NCBI RefSeq assembly: GCF_920984665.1
Contig: NZ_CAKLBP010000007.1
Coordinates: forward strand, 186,001-250,000
Source: Pedobacter sp. Leaf170
Lineage (GTDB): Bacteria; Bacteroidota; Bacteroidia; Sphingobacteriales; Sphingobacteriaceae
Direction of reading: 5' to 3'
Length of the DNA: 64,000 nt
Shown here piece after piece: positions 46,029 through 54,097 of this stretch. Numbering within the stretch: position 1 is the first letter of the stretch; every line of letters begins with the position of its first letter. Below the pieces are notes generated by a model that did no database searches, was not told the origin of the DNA, and was given only the letters and a program-made list of their open reading frames with translations. The translations under genes were made by a program, and so were the position numbers.

Positions 46029-47891
46029 ATGAACAAAAAAAGAATTTTAATTGCTGCAGGCCTGGGGTTTGCACAATTAAGCTTTAGCCAATTTGCTAAA
46101 GCACAAGACAGTTTAAAACTTGATGATGTTGTTATCAAGGCAACTAAAAACGACCAGAAGCAATCGCAAACTGGTAAAGTTGTAACTATCATTTCTAAAG
46201 AAACTTTAGAACGCAGTCACGGTAAATCGTTACCGGAATTAATTAGCGAACAAGCCGGAATTATCGTTGCAGGTTCCAGTAGCAATCCTGGTTTAAATAA
46301 ATCTGTATTTTTTCGTGGTGCCGGAAGTGCTTACGCAGTTGTATTAATTGATGGTATTGTTCAAAATGACCCATCTGGAAATGGTGGAGCATTTGATTTA
46401 CGATTAATATCTATCGACCAAATTGACCATATAGAGATTTTACGAGGCGGTCAATCTACAATTTACGGTTCTGATGCGGTTGCTGGTGTAATCAACATCA
46501 TTACCAAAAAGGGCGGACCAAAAGGAAATACAATTTATGGTGTTGCAACAGCAGGCAGCTACGAAACTTACAAAGGAACTATTGGTTTAAATGGTGCTGT
46601 TGAGGGATTTTATTATAACATTAATTACACTCAGCATAAAACAAACGGCATTTCTGAGGCAGCTAATCCAATAGGTAACAATACAGAATTTGATAAAGAT
46701 GGCTTTAGAACTGGTGCTTTAAATGCAAACTTCGGGATTGAACTGGATAAAAATTTTACTGTAAATCCTTTTGTTAGGTATTATTATGGTAATTATAGTT
46801 TTGATGGTGGCTCTTTTGTAGATGCCGGTAATTATTCAATTTTAAAAAATGTTGCCGTTGGTACAAATGCTAAATATGAATTTGGAACAGGTAAAATTAA
46901 TTTAAACTATAGTTACGAAAGTACATCGAACGATGCGCACAGCAGTTTCCCTAGCTTTACTCAAGGTAAAATTAATATAATTGATTTATTCTACAATCAA
47001 AAATTAGGAAGTAAAGTTGATTTATTGGTTGGTTTGGATAACAGAAGTATGAAACTTAAAGCTGGCACAGCAAGTCCGAACACAAATATTTTTGCTGCTT
47101 ATACATCATTATTTTTGCATGATTTAAGCATATTTAATTTAGAAGTTGGTGGGCGTTATAATAAACACGAGCAATATGGCGAAAACTATACTTACTCTGT
47201 AACGCCAACAATTAATATCATAAAAGAAATTAAATTATTTGGTACGGTATCTACAGCCTTTAAAATTCCAACATTAAATATGTTGTTCGGTCAATTTGGT
47301 GCTAACTTAAATTTGAAGCCCGAGAAATCTCAAAATTACGAAGCAGGTGTAAATTTCAGCTTTGCTGATGATAAATTTAGCCTGAGAGTTGCAGGTTACA
47401 AACGCGATTTATCAGATGCAATTATTTATGCTTATCCGGCAGGATACATTAATCAGGTGAGCCAAAAAACAAAGGGATTTGAAGTTGAACCAGCGGTAAA
47501 ATTTGGTAGATTTAATGTTAGCGGTTACTACGGTTATGTTGAAGGAAATGAGTTTAATTTTGTTGATAATGCAATTGCTGATTATTTATTCCGCAGACCT
47601 AAACATACTTTCGGTATAAATGCAGGCTTACAAGCTACAAGCAATTTATATGTTAGTGCTAACTATCGTTATTTTGGTAAACGTACTGATGGTAACTTTT
47701 CTAGCTATACTGTAGATACTTTGCCTGCTTACAAATTACTAAACGCCTATGCAGAATATGCCTTGGCAAACAAGCGTGTTAAGATTTTCTTTGATGCAAA
47801 AAACATCCTGAACGAAAAATACAATGAAATTATTGGTTATAACACTATGGGTTTCAATTTTAATACAGGCGTTAGTTTTAATATCCGCTAA
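46029..47891 (+). CDS. btuB: TonB-dependent vitamin B12 receptor (BtuB-like)
   Basis: This outer membrane receptor has 620 aa with a signal peptide (ILIAAGLGFAQLSFSQFAKAQ). The TonB box region is SLKLDDVVIKATK. The plug domain shows SLPELISEQAGIIVAG, DQIDHIEILRGGQSTIYGSD and AVAGVINIITKKGG. A 22-strand barrel follows, and the C-terminus ends TGVSFNIR, the usual aromatic-rich end. The start is the ATG at 46029; TTG at 46002 adds an unlikely N-terminus. The cobalamin riboswitch upstream makes B12 the likely ligand. Confidence 0.95.
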   Translation: MNKKRILIAAGLGFAQLSFSQFAKAQDSLKLDDVVIKATKNDQKQSQTGKVVTIISKETLERSHGKSLPELISEQAGIIVAGSSSNPGLNKSVFFRGAGSAYAVVLIDGIVQNDPSGNGGAFDLRLISIDQIDHIEILRGGQSTIYGSDAVAGVINIITKKGGPKGNTIYGVATAGSYETYKGTIGLNGAVEGFYYNINYTQHKTNGISEAANPIGNNTEFDKDGFRTGALNANFGIELDKNFTVNPFVRYYYGNYSFDGGSFVDAGNYSILKNVAVGTNAKYEFGTGKINLNYSYESTSNDAHSSFPSFTQGKINIIDLFYNQKLGSKVDLLVGLDNRSMKLKAGTASPNTNIFAAYTSLFLHDLSIFNLEVGGRYNKHEQYGENYTYSVTPTINIIKEIKLFGTVSTAFKIPTLNMLFGQFGANLNLKPEKSQNYEAGVNFSFADDKFSLRVAGYKRDLSDAIIYAYPAGYINQVSQKTKGFEVEPAVKFGRFNVSGYYGYVEGNEFNFVDNAIADYLFRRPKHTFGINAGLQATSNLYVSANYRYFGKRTDGNFSSYTVDTLPAYKLLNAYAEYALANKRVKIFFDAKNILNEKYNEIIGYNTMGFNFNTGVSFNIR

Positions 47892-47962
47892 TAAAAAATT
47901 AACTTTGCAAAAAGATCTTAGGTTTAATTCCGATATTTTATATAAAATACTTAATAAATAAT

Positions 47963-48553
47963 ATGGCTCATTTAAAATTTAATCCACGTACGGCAATTTT
48001 ACTGTTAATGATTTTAGCAATAACGGCCTTCCGTTTACTGGTAACTTTTAACTCTGATGAATTAAAATTTGCAAACTTCTCTTCAATAGGCGCTGTAGCA
48101 TTATTTGGCGGAGCTTATTTTAAAGATAATTTGAAAGCTTTTGCCTTCCCTTTGTTAAGTTTATTTTTAAGCGATTTCGTTTTAGCCACAACCATATTTA
48201 GTAAATACAGTAATGGCTTTTTGTATGAGGGCTGGTATTGGGTATATTTAGCTTTTGCCTTGATGGTTTTGGTTGGCAGAATTTTATTAAAAAATATCAA
48301 TGTAGTAAATTTGCTAACATCAACATTTGTAATTGTTTTAATTCATTGGATTGTTACCGATTTTCCCATTTGGTACAAAAACCCAGCTTATACACAAGAT
48401 ATAGCAGGCTTTTGGCTTTGCTTGGAAAGAGCTATTCCTTTTGAGATAAGATTTTTAGAAGGAACTATTATTTATGGGGCGATTTTATTCGGAGCGTTTG
48501 AAATTCTAAAATCAAAATATCCTGTTTTAAAATTGCAAACACAAAAAGCATAA
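47963..48553 (+). CDS. DUF6580-like putative transport membrane protein
   Basis: The protein has 196 aa with about five hydrophobic spans (for instance ILLLMILAITAFRLLVTF and LNFA-like segments further on). The N-terminal motif FANFSSIGAVALFGGAYFKD is typical of a small Bacteroidota family found with B12 genes and annotated as a putative transport protein; it resembles substrate-binding S-components of ECF transporters. It lies 71 nt after btuB and is followed by a terminator, so it shares the riboswitch. Confidence 0.78.
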   Translation: MAHLKFNPRTAILLLMILAITAFRLLVTFNSDELKFANFSSIGAVALFGGAYFKDNLKAFAFPLLSLFLSDFVLATTIFSKYSNGFLYEGWYWVYLAFALMVLVGRILLKNINVVNLLTSTFVIVLIHWIVTDFPIWYKNPAYTQDIAGFWLCLERAIPFEIRFLEGTIIYGAILFGAFEILKSKYPVLKLQTQKA

Positions 48554-48574
48554 TAATTCATTACATGGCTATTG

Positions 48575-48613
48575 AAAATCCTCTTTTGATTAATTTCTAA
48601 AGAGGATTTTTTT
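48575..48613 (+). terminator. rho-independent terminator after the btuB operon
   Basis: AAAATCCTCTTT pairs with AAAGAGGATTTT and is followed by a T-run. It separates the riboswitch-controlled genes from the next three genes. Confidence 0.88.
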
Positions 48614-48678
48614 CTTTAACATTGAGCAATAATAGCAACTAAATCAGCCTCCGTCATTCATTTAACCTTTTACCATAT

Positions 48679-49611
48679 ATGAAAGTTGTCTCTTTCCTTC
48701 CCGCTGCAACCAAAATGATTTACGACATGGGGTTGCAGGAATATCTGCATGGCGTTACTTTCGAATGCCCTAAAGAAGCAGCCGATATGCCTAAAATTGT
48801 ACGCTGTATTTTAGAAGGAAAGAATTATTCGAGCATGGAAATTGATAGGATTTTTTCAGCCTCAAAAGCACAAGGAAAAAGTTTGTATTGGGTAGATGAT
48901 GAACTTTTGGAGCGCATTTCGCCTGATATTGTTTTCACACAAGATATTTGCGAAGTGTGTAATATTGATACCGTTTGTACTGAAACTGCAGTGATGAAAC
49001 TAAGCAAGCAGCCTAAGCTTGTTCCACTATCTCCAAATAATTTACAGGATGTTTTTGAATGCGCTTTAACAATTGCCAAAGCTATTGGTAAAGAAGAGGT
49101 TGCTCTAAAATATTTGGCTGGTTTACAAGTAAAAACCGATTCTATATTAGATAAGTTAAGGGCAAACCGAGCTCCTTTAAAACGTGTAATGTTAATGGAA
49201 TGGATTGAACCTATTTACAACTGCGGACATTGGATTCCTTTCCAGATTGCTGCTGCAGGTGGTGTAGATATGCTTTCAAACCCTGCCGGAGATTCTATTG
49301 TTACCCAATGGGATAAAATTTTAAAATACAATCCTGAGGTTCTGGTAATTGCACCTTGTGGTTTTGATGTTATTCGAAGTGCCGAAGAAATGACTTTACT
49401 TACATCTAAACCTGGATGGGATAACCTCGAAGCTGTTAAAAACAACCAAGTATATATTGCTGATTTCGATATGTTTACTCAACCGAGTATTGGTACCTTA
49501 GTTGAAGGTATTGAAGCATTATCTTGCATGTTTCATCCCGAAATTTTTTCAGCTGATGATAGAATCGCGAAGAAATTCATCAATTATTCGGAAATAAAAG
49601 TTAATTGTTAA
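48679..49611 (+). CDS. BtuF-like cobalamin-binding protein without a signal peptide
   Basis: The protein has 310 aa of the BtuF/TroA fold: it begins VVSFLPAATKMIYDMGLQEY, has VTFECP, PDIVFTQDICEVC, and IQNG-like C-terminal lobes ending in LSCMFHPEIF. BtuF proteins bind B12 in the periplasm for the BtuCD importer, but this one starts directly at the mature fold and has no export signal. It may act in the cytoplasm as a B12-handling protein, or the start is further upstream (no candidate ATG seen). It overlaps the next gene by TAATG. Confidence 0.87.
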   Translation: MKVVSFLPAATKMIYDMGLQEYLHGVTFECPKEAADMPKIVRCILEGKNYSSMEIDRIFSASKAQGKSLYWVDDELLERISPDIVFTQDICEVCNIDTVCTETAVMKLSKQPKLVPLSPNNLQDVFECALTIAKAIGKEEVALKYLAGLQVKTDSILDKLRANRAPLKRVMLMEWIEPIYNCGHWIPFQIAAAGGVDMLSNPAGDSIVTQWDKILKYNPEVLVIAPCGFDVIRSAEEMTLLTSKPGWDNLEAVKNNQVYIADFDMFTQPSIGTLVEGIEALSCMFHPEIFSADDRIAKKFINYSEIKVNC

Positions 49612-50300
49612 TGATGAAATTGGTAGTATTAACTGGTGCTGGTATTAGTGCAGAGAGCGGCTTAAAAACCTTTCGCGATTCGGATGGATTATGGGAAGGA
49701 CATAATGTTTATGATGTTGCTACGCCCGAAGCCTGGGAACGAAATCCTATACTGGTGCAGGATTTTTATAATGAGCGTAGGAGGCAGGTTTTGGCGGCCA
49801 AACCCAATTTAGCACATTCTATTTTAGTAGAATTAGAGGAGGAATTTGATGTTGAAATTATCACCCAAAACATAGATGATTTACATGAGCGGGCAGGTTC
49901 TACAAAAGTTACGCATCTTCATGGTGTGATAACTAAATCTCAATCTGATGTAAATTCATCACTCACATATCCAATTAATGGTGCGGAAATTAAAATGGGC
50001 GAATTATGCGAATTGGGTTCGCAGCTAAGACCGCATGTGGTATGGTTTGGTGAAGCTGTACCAATGATTGAGTATGCTGCCAGACTTTGTCAATCTGCAG
50101 ATTTTTTTGTAATAATCGGAACATCTCTTGCGGTTTATCCGGCTTCCGGTTTGGTCGATTTTGTACCGAAACACACAACAAAATACATTATCGATCCTCG
50201 GACTCCAGATATTAGACATTATAAAAATGTCGTAAATATTGAACAGAATGCGGTAAATGGCGTGCAAATGCTGAAGAAAATCTTGCTAAATGCCATCTAA
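49611..50300 (+). CDS. cobB: Sir2-type NAD-dependent protein deacylase
   Basis: A sirtuin of 229 aa. The NAD motif GAGISAESG covers residues 9-17, TQNIDDLHERAGS is conserved, and the catalytic His is H104 in HLHGV. The Tyr-x-x-Arg pair Y53/R56 marks class III enzymes that remove succinyl or malonyl groups. The zinc Cys tetrad is missing, as in several Bacteroidota sirtuins. The ATG at 49611 overlaps the previous stop and the 3' end overlaps the DUF71 gene by 11 nt, so the three genes form one unit. CobB was first linked to B12 synthesis, which fits. Confidence 0.88.
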   Translation: MMKLVVLTGAGISAESGLKTFRDSDGLWEGHNVYDVATPEAWERNPILVQDFYNERRRQVLAAKPNLAHSILVELEEEFDVEIITQNIDDLHERAGSTKVTHLHGVITKSQSDVNSSLTYPINGAEIKMGELCELGSQLRPHVVWFGEAVPMIEYAARLCQSADFFVIIGTSLAVYPASGLVDFVPKHTTKYIIDPRTPDIRHYKNVVNIEQNAVNGVQMLKKILLNAI

Positions 50301-51021
50301 AAAACAATGTATTTTCAATTGGAGTGGTGGTAAAGATAGTACACTCGCACTGCACTATGCTCTACAAGATGATTCGTTGGAAATAAAATATCTGGTTACA
50401 ACGGTAACTGAAAAGTTTAATAGAGTTTCCATGCATGGTGTTAGAGCAGCTCTCTTAATAAAACAGGCTCAAAGCGTTGGTATTCCATTGTATCAAATTC
50501 AACTGCCAGATATGCCTGATATGGAAACCTATGATAATGTTATGAAAAATCACATGAACCATTTTAAGGCATGTGGAATAACACATTCTATATTTGGTGA
50601 TATTTTTCTCGAAGATTTAAGAAAATACAGAGAGGAAAAACTGTCTGAAGTTGGCCTAAAAGCAATATTCCCGTTGTGGAAGCGAAATACTACCGATATC
50701 GTTAACGATTTTCTAAATTTAGGTTACAAAACAATAATAGTTTGCTGTCAGCAAAATCTAAAATTATACTGTGGCGAAGTTATTACTAAAGATTTAATAA
50801 ATAATTTGCCACCTGATATTGACCCCTGTGGTGAAAATGGTGAATACCATACATTTGCCTTTGATGGTCCAGTGTTCAATAATAAACTCGATTTCAATAT
50901 AGGCGAAATGGTTTTTAGAAGCTATTCAAAGCCAAGCGATACTACCCAAGATGATACTTTATCTATCAGTAAATCAGATAGTTTAGGTTTTTGGTACATT
51001 GATTTAGAAGAAAAAAATTAA
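50290..51021 (+). CDS. DUF71/Dph6-type ATP-pyrophosphatase, B12-linked
   Basis: The protein has 243 aa. The PP-loop is SGGKDSTLALHYAL, and the DUF71 motif EDLRKYREEK with GEYHTFAFDGPVF follows. Eukaryotic relatives amidate diphthine; bacteria lack diphthamide, and comparative genomics has proposed a bacterial branch in B12 salvage. Being co-encoded with a B12-binding protein fits this. The chemical step is unknown; an ATP-driven amidation of a corrinoid is one possibility. Confidence 0.9.
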   Translation: MPSKKQCIFNWSGGKDSTLALHYALQDDSLEIKYLVTTVTEKFNRVSMHGVRAALLIKQAQSVGIPLYQIQLPDMPDMETYDNVMKNHMNHFKACGITHSIFGDIFLEDLRKYREEKLSEVGLKAIFPLWKRNTTDIVNDFLNLGYKTIIVCCQQNLKLYCGEVITKDLINNLPPDIDPCGENGEYHTFAFDGPVFNNKLDFNIGEMVFRSYSKPSDTTQDDTLSISKSDSLGFWYIDLEEKN

Positions 51022-51086
51022 AACATTAAAACTTTTTGGCATCATTTTTTCTTTACTATCTGTAATTAACTAAAAAACACATACAA

Positions 51087-51143
51087 ATGAAATCTTTTGG
51101 CTTTAGGTGGCTAAAGGTTTACTTTAAAAAATTTATGTTATGA
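51087..51143 (+). CDS. 18-codon upstream ORF coupled to the lipoprotein gene
   Basis: ATG at 51087 opens a reading frame, MKSFGFRWLKVYFKKFML, ending at TGA that overlaps the next ATG (ATGA). The peptide is basic and aromatic. Inside it CTTTAG-GTGG-CTAAAG (51101-51116) forms a small hairpin. It could be a leader controlling translation of the next gene, or chance. Not proven. Confidence 0.3.
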   Translation: MKSFGFRWLKVYFKKFML

Positions 51144-51646
51144 AAAAGATATTAGTAGTAATCGCATTAAGTAGTTCGGTTTTATTCGCTTGTAACAATA
51201 AAGCAAAAGAAGAAGCTGCATTAAAACAAGCAGAAGCTGAAAAAGCAACGGCCGTTAAAGCCGTAAAAGATAGTTTAAGATTGGATAGTTTCAAGAGAGC
51301 AGAAACTGCAAAAATTGAAGCAGAAAAAGAAGCTAAACATCAGGCAGAATTAGTAGCTGCAAGAAAAGCAGGACAACGTTCTTCGTATTCTGGTTCTGGT
51401 CGTACTTATTCCAGCACTAGCTCAAGCTCTTACGGTGGTACACAACCAACTGCTAAAAAACAAGGTTGGAGCGATGCTGCAAAAGGTTCAGTAATTGGTG
51501 GGGCAGCAGGTGCAGTTGGTGGTGCATTAATTGATAAGAAAAAAGGTAGAGGTGCAATTATTGGTGGTTTAGTTGGAGCTGGTGGCGGTTATTTAATTGG
51601 TAGAGGTGAAGACAGAAAATCAGGTCGAGTGCAACCTAAAAACTAA
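51140..51646 (+). CDS. glycine-zipper lipoprotein
   Basis: The protein has 168 aa. The lipobox SVLFAC gives a lipid-anchored N-terminus (Cys at about 18). Residues about 25-75 are a charged coiled-coil-like helix (KEEAALKQAEAEKATAVKAV). A Ser/Gly/Tyr-rich linker follows, then a glycine-zipper region (GSVIGGAAGAVGGALI and GAIIGGLVGAGGGYLIGRG), as in YMGG-like outer membrane proteins. It is likely an envelope structural lipoprotein. A terminator follows. Confidence 0.88.
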   Translation: MKKILVVIALSSSVLFACNNKAKEEAALKQAEAEKATAVKAVKDSLRLDSFKRAETAKIEAEKEAKHQAELVAARKAGQRSSYSGSGRTYSSTSSSSYGGTQPTAKKQGWSDAAKGSVIGGAAGAVGGALIDKKKGRGAIIGGLVGAGGGYLIGRGEDRKSGRVQPKN

Positions 51647-51678
51647 TATTTTTTTTCACTCTTCGGAGATATGATGAA

Positions 51679-51712
51679 GTGGCAACCAGTTAATGGTTGC
51701 CACTTTTTTTTT
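51679..51712 (+). terminator. rho-independent terminator
   Basis: GTGGCAACCA pairs with TGGTTGCCAC around GTTAA, then a T-run. It ends the glycine-zipper lipoprotein gene. Confidence 0.92.
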
Positions 51713-51898
51713 GGAGGTATTTAACCATTCGTTATTTTGAACATGTTTGAGTTTCATTTTGATTGAGGATTTTTTTTTAAACTAATACATAAAAGCTCCG
51801 TGCTTCATTGCGAGAGGCGTATGCATTTCGTGATTCTGAACTTTCTCCTGAAACTTTTTCATTGATGATTATATACAAACCGATATGTAAGCTTCCTG

Positions 51899-51981
51899 CG
51901 TCATTGCGAGGCACGAAGCAATCTTATGGCGCATGCCATTTAAACTTGATGTTTAAGATTGCTTCGTGCCTCGCAATGACG
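51899..51981. repeat. palindromic repeat copy A (perfect 27-bp arms)
   Basis: Arms start CGTCATTGCGAGGCAC (51899-51925) and end CCTCGCAATGACG (51955-51981). They are exact reverse complements over 27 nt with a 29-nt spacer. This is the best-conserved copy and the probable reference for the family. Confidence 0.95.
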
Positions 51982-52068
51982 TGGTGTGTAAGTGTGTCGT
52001 GTTTCTGAACTTGATCCTGAAACTCTTTTATTAAAGATTATATTGAAAACTATGCCTACGGGATCATG

Positions 52069-52146
52069 CGTCATTGCGAGGTACGAAGCAATCTATTAGC
52101 GCTGGCCCCATTCAAACCTTAAGATTGCTTCGTATTTTGCAATAAG
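52069..52146. repeat. palindromic repeat copy B (degenerate right arm)
   Basis: The left arm CGTCATTGCGAGGTACG is well kept, but the right arm reads GCTTCGTATTTTGCAATAAG with several changes, some of them not matched on the left. Confidence 0.85.
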
Positions 52147-52183
52147 TTGGTGTGTAAGCATGAGGTAAGACATAAGCTTCCTG

Positions 52184-52266
52184 CGTCATTGCGAGGTACG
52201 AAGCAATCTCATGGCGCATGCCAGTTGCACCTAATGTTTTAGACTGCTTCGTGCCTCGCAATGACG
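52184..52266. repeat. palindromic repeat copy C
   Basis: Left arm CGTCATTGCGAGGTACGAAG, right arm ACTGCTTCGTGCCTCGCAAT then GACG. Only a few mismatches separate the arms, some of them G-T pairs in RNA. Confidence 0.92.
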
Positions 52267-52352
52267 TGGTGTGTAAGCGTGTTTTGATTCTAAACTTGTT
52301 TAAGAATCATTTTCATTGAGGATTATATACAAACCTATATGTAAGCTTCCTG

Positions 52353-52435
52353 CGTCATTGCGAGGCACGAAGTAATCTCATGGCGCTTGCCATTCAAACC
52401 TAATGTTTAAGATTGCTTCGTGCCTCGCAATGAAG
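52353..52435. repeat. palindromic repeat copy D
   Basis: Left arm CGTCATTGCGAGGCACGAAG, right arm TTGCTTCGTGCCTCGCAATG then AAG. It shares the flanking block with copy A, 454 nt earlier. Confidence 0.92.
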
Positions 52436-52534
52436 TGGTGCATATATGTGAGAATGTCGTGATTCTGAACTTGTATAAGAATCTCTATTATAAAATTTCA
52501 CAAGCGGAAAATTCTTTTGAAACATCAATAAACG

Positions 52535-52569
52535 CAAAAAAGCCTCAATGAAATATTTCACCGAGGCTT
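52535..52569 (-). terminator. rho-independent terminator of the OmpA gene
   Basis: On the minus strand AAGCCTCGGTGAAATATTTC pairs back through GAGGCTT and is followed by TTTTT. It lies 24 nt after the OmpA-family stop. Confidence 0.88.
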
Positions 52570-52592
52570 CAAACTTAATTTTAAACTATTAA

Positions 52593-53876
52593 TTAATATA
52601 ATGTAAATTCTACGCGACGGTTAGCTTGACGTCCGGATGCACTTTTGTTAGTCGCAATCGGTTGGTCTGGTCCGTAACCTGTAGCTTCGATTCTTGAAGC
52701 ATTAGCACCTTGAGACACTAAATAAGCTTTTACTGATTCAGCTCTATCTTTAGATAAACGTAAGTTCAATTCTCTGCCACCAGTGTTATCTGTATGTCCA
52801 GCTAATTTTAAGCTAAAGTTTTTCTCCATTAACAAAGTAGCAACTCTGTTTAACGTTTCGTAAGATTTAGAACGGATTGTTGATTTACCTAAATCAAATT
52901 CTAAGTTAGAGATTGCATCTCTTACCACTTTACGGTCAGCTTCTGTAATTACAGTAGTTTCTTTAATTACTTTAGTTGTTGGAGCAGCTAATGGACAACC
53001 TGAACCATCAACAACAGTACCTGAAGCAGTTCCAGGGCATTTGTCGAATTTGTTAGCTACACCATCATTATCATCATCAGCTAAATCTTTAGCATATTGT
53101 GCTCTGTCTCTGGCAGCATTTTCTTCAGCTGTAGATAAAGCTCTTCTTAACTCATTACTTTCTTCAGCAGTTTGTTTACGTAAATCTGCAATAGCGCTGT
53201 AGTTCTGTAATTGAGAGTTTTCTTTGTTTCCTAATGCAAACTCAAGACCTACGTGAGAGTATGAATATCTGTTCTCTAAGTAAGCACTTTTAACTGTTGG
53301 AGAAGATTTGATAAAGTTAATGTCGTAACCTAAATCGATGTTAATTCCTTTTGATACACCAAATTTAAATCCAACACCTGTTGGGATATACCAACCTTCT
53401 CTGTCTTGAAAAACTTGAGTAGCACCAACTTGCGAATCTGACGACATGTAACCGGCACCCGCTTTAATGTAAGGGATTAAAACTGCGTTTTCAGTATTTA
53501 AACTAAAGTTAGCAATGTTTAATACCGCAGTTAATGAACCAGCCCAATTGATGCTGTTTTTTTGCTCGATTGTACTTGTAGCGTTTAAAGTTTTAATCTC
53601 ACCACGTAAGAAATCTGCTTGTAAGCCTAATGCAGGAAGAATTTGTTTTTTGATAAAAGCTCCGTAACCTACGCTTTTAAATTCTCTAGCTTTAACACTT
53701 CCGCCGCCTAAGATGGTATTTTGGCTGAAGATACCACCCTGAGCACCAACGCTCCATGTTCTTAAATTTTGTTTGCCGAATCTACCAGAAGCGGTAGGTG
53801 TTTCTTGTGCAAATAATTGTGATGATAATCCTAATAAGGCAACCAACATTGTTGATTTTGTAATTTTCGTATTCAT
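52593..53876 (-). CDS. OmpA family outer membrane protein with TSP3 repeat
   Basis: The protein has 427 aa with signal peptide MLVALLGLSSQLFAQ. An N-terminal beta-barrel domain (residues about 30-210) is followed by a helical linker (TAEESNELRRALSTAEENAA). Then comes a thrombospondin-3-type Ca-binding segment (DDDNDGVANKFDKCPGTASG) and an OmpA C-terminal peptidoglycan-binding domain (LAGHTDNTGGRELNLRLSKD and ATGYGPDQPIATNKSASGRQ). It tethers the outer membrane to the wall. A terminator follows. Confidence 0.95.
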   Translation of the reverse strand: MNTKITKSTMLVALLGLSSQLFAQETPTASGRFGKQNLRTWSVGAQGGIFSQNTILGGGSVKAREFKSVGYGAFIKKQILPALGLQADFLRGEIKTLNATSTIEQKNSINWAGSLTAVLNIANFSLNTENAVLIPYIKAGAGYMSSDSQVGATQVFQDREGWYIPTGVGFKFGVSKGINIDLGYDINFIKSSPTVKSAYLENRYSYSHVGLEFALGNKENSQLQNYSAIADLRKQTAEESNELRRALSTAEENAARDRAQYAKDLADDDNDGVANKFDKCPGTASGTVVDGSGCPLAAPTTKVIKETTVITEADRKVVRDAISNLEFDLGKSTIRSKSYETLNRVATLLMEKNFSLKLAGHTDNTGGRELNLRLSKDRAESVKAYLVSQGANASRIEATGYGPDQPIATNKSASGRQANRRVEFTLY

Positions 53877-54097
53877 ATTTTATTTTCTAAATAATAGTGG
53901 TTAAACAGCTTATTTATAATTCTGTTTTACACTTTTTAGAAAAATATATGCCTAAATATGATTTAAAACTGCAAACCGCAATAAATCAATTACTTATGTT
54001 ATAATTTTTTTCACAAAAAAGTTACGTTGATATTTAAATTATATCACAATATATATGTATTTTATGAAAAACTATGCTTTTTTAATCTTCAAAATAC

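Larger units (their letters stand above)
51713..52534. repeat. field of long palindromic interspersed repeats
   Basis: This gene-free stretch is filled with repeated hairpins built from CGTCATTGCGAGG and GAAGCAATCT. Copies are at 51899-51981, 52069-52146, 52184-52266 and 52353-52435, with a broken copy near 51801-51820. The spacer between arms also recurs (ATGGCGCATGCC, TAATGTTTAAG). Between hairpins, segments such as GATTATATACAAACC and TGTAAGCTTCCTGCG repeat at 51867 and 52321, so whole blocks have been duplicated. No ORF in it looks real. Confidence 0.92.

Noticed and set aside
51808..52008. Plus-strand ORF of 66 aa
   Set aside because: Falls entirely within palindromic repeats and reads the repeat arms as protein.
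51899..52435. Possible CRISPR array or attachment site
   Set aside because: Repeats are long palindromes with irregular spacing (170, 115, 169 nt); no spacer pattern and no integrase beside it.
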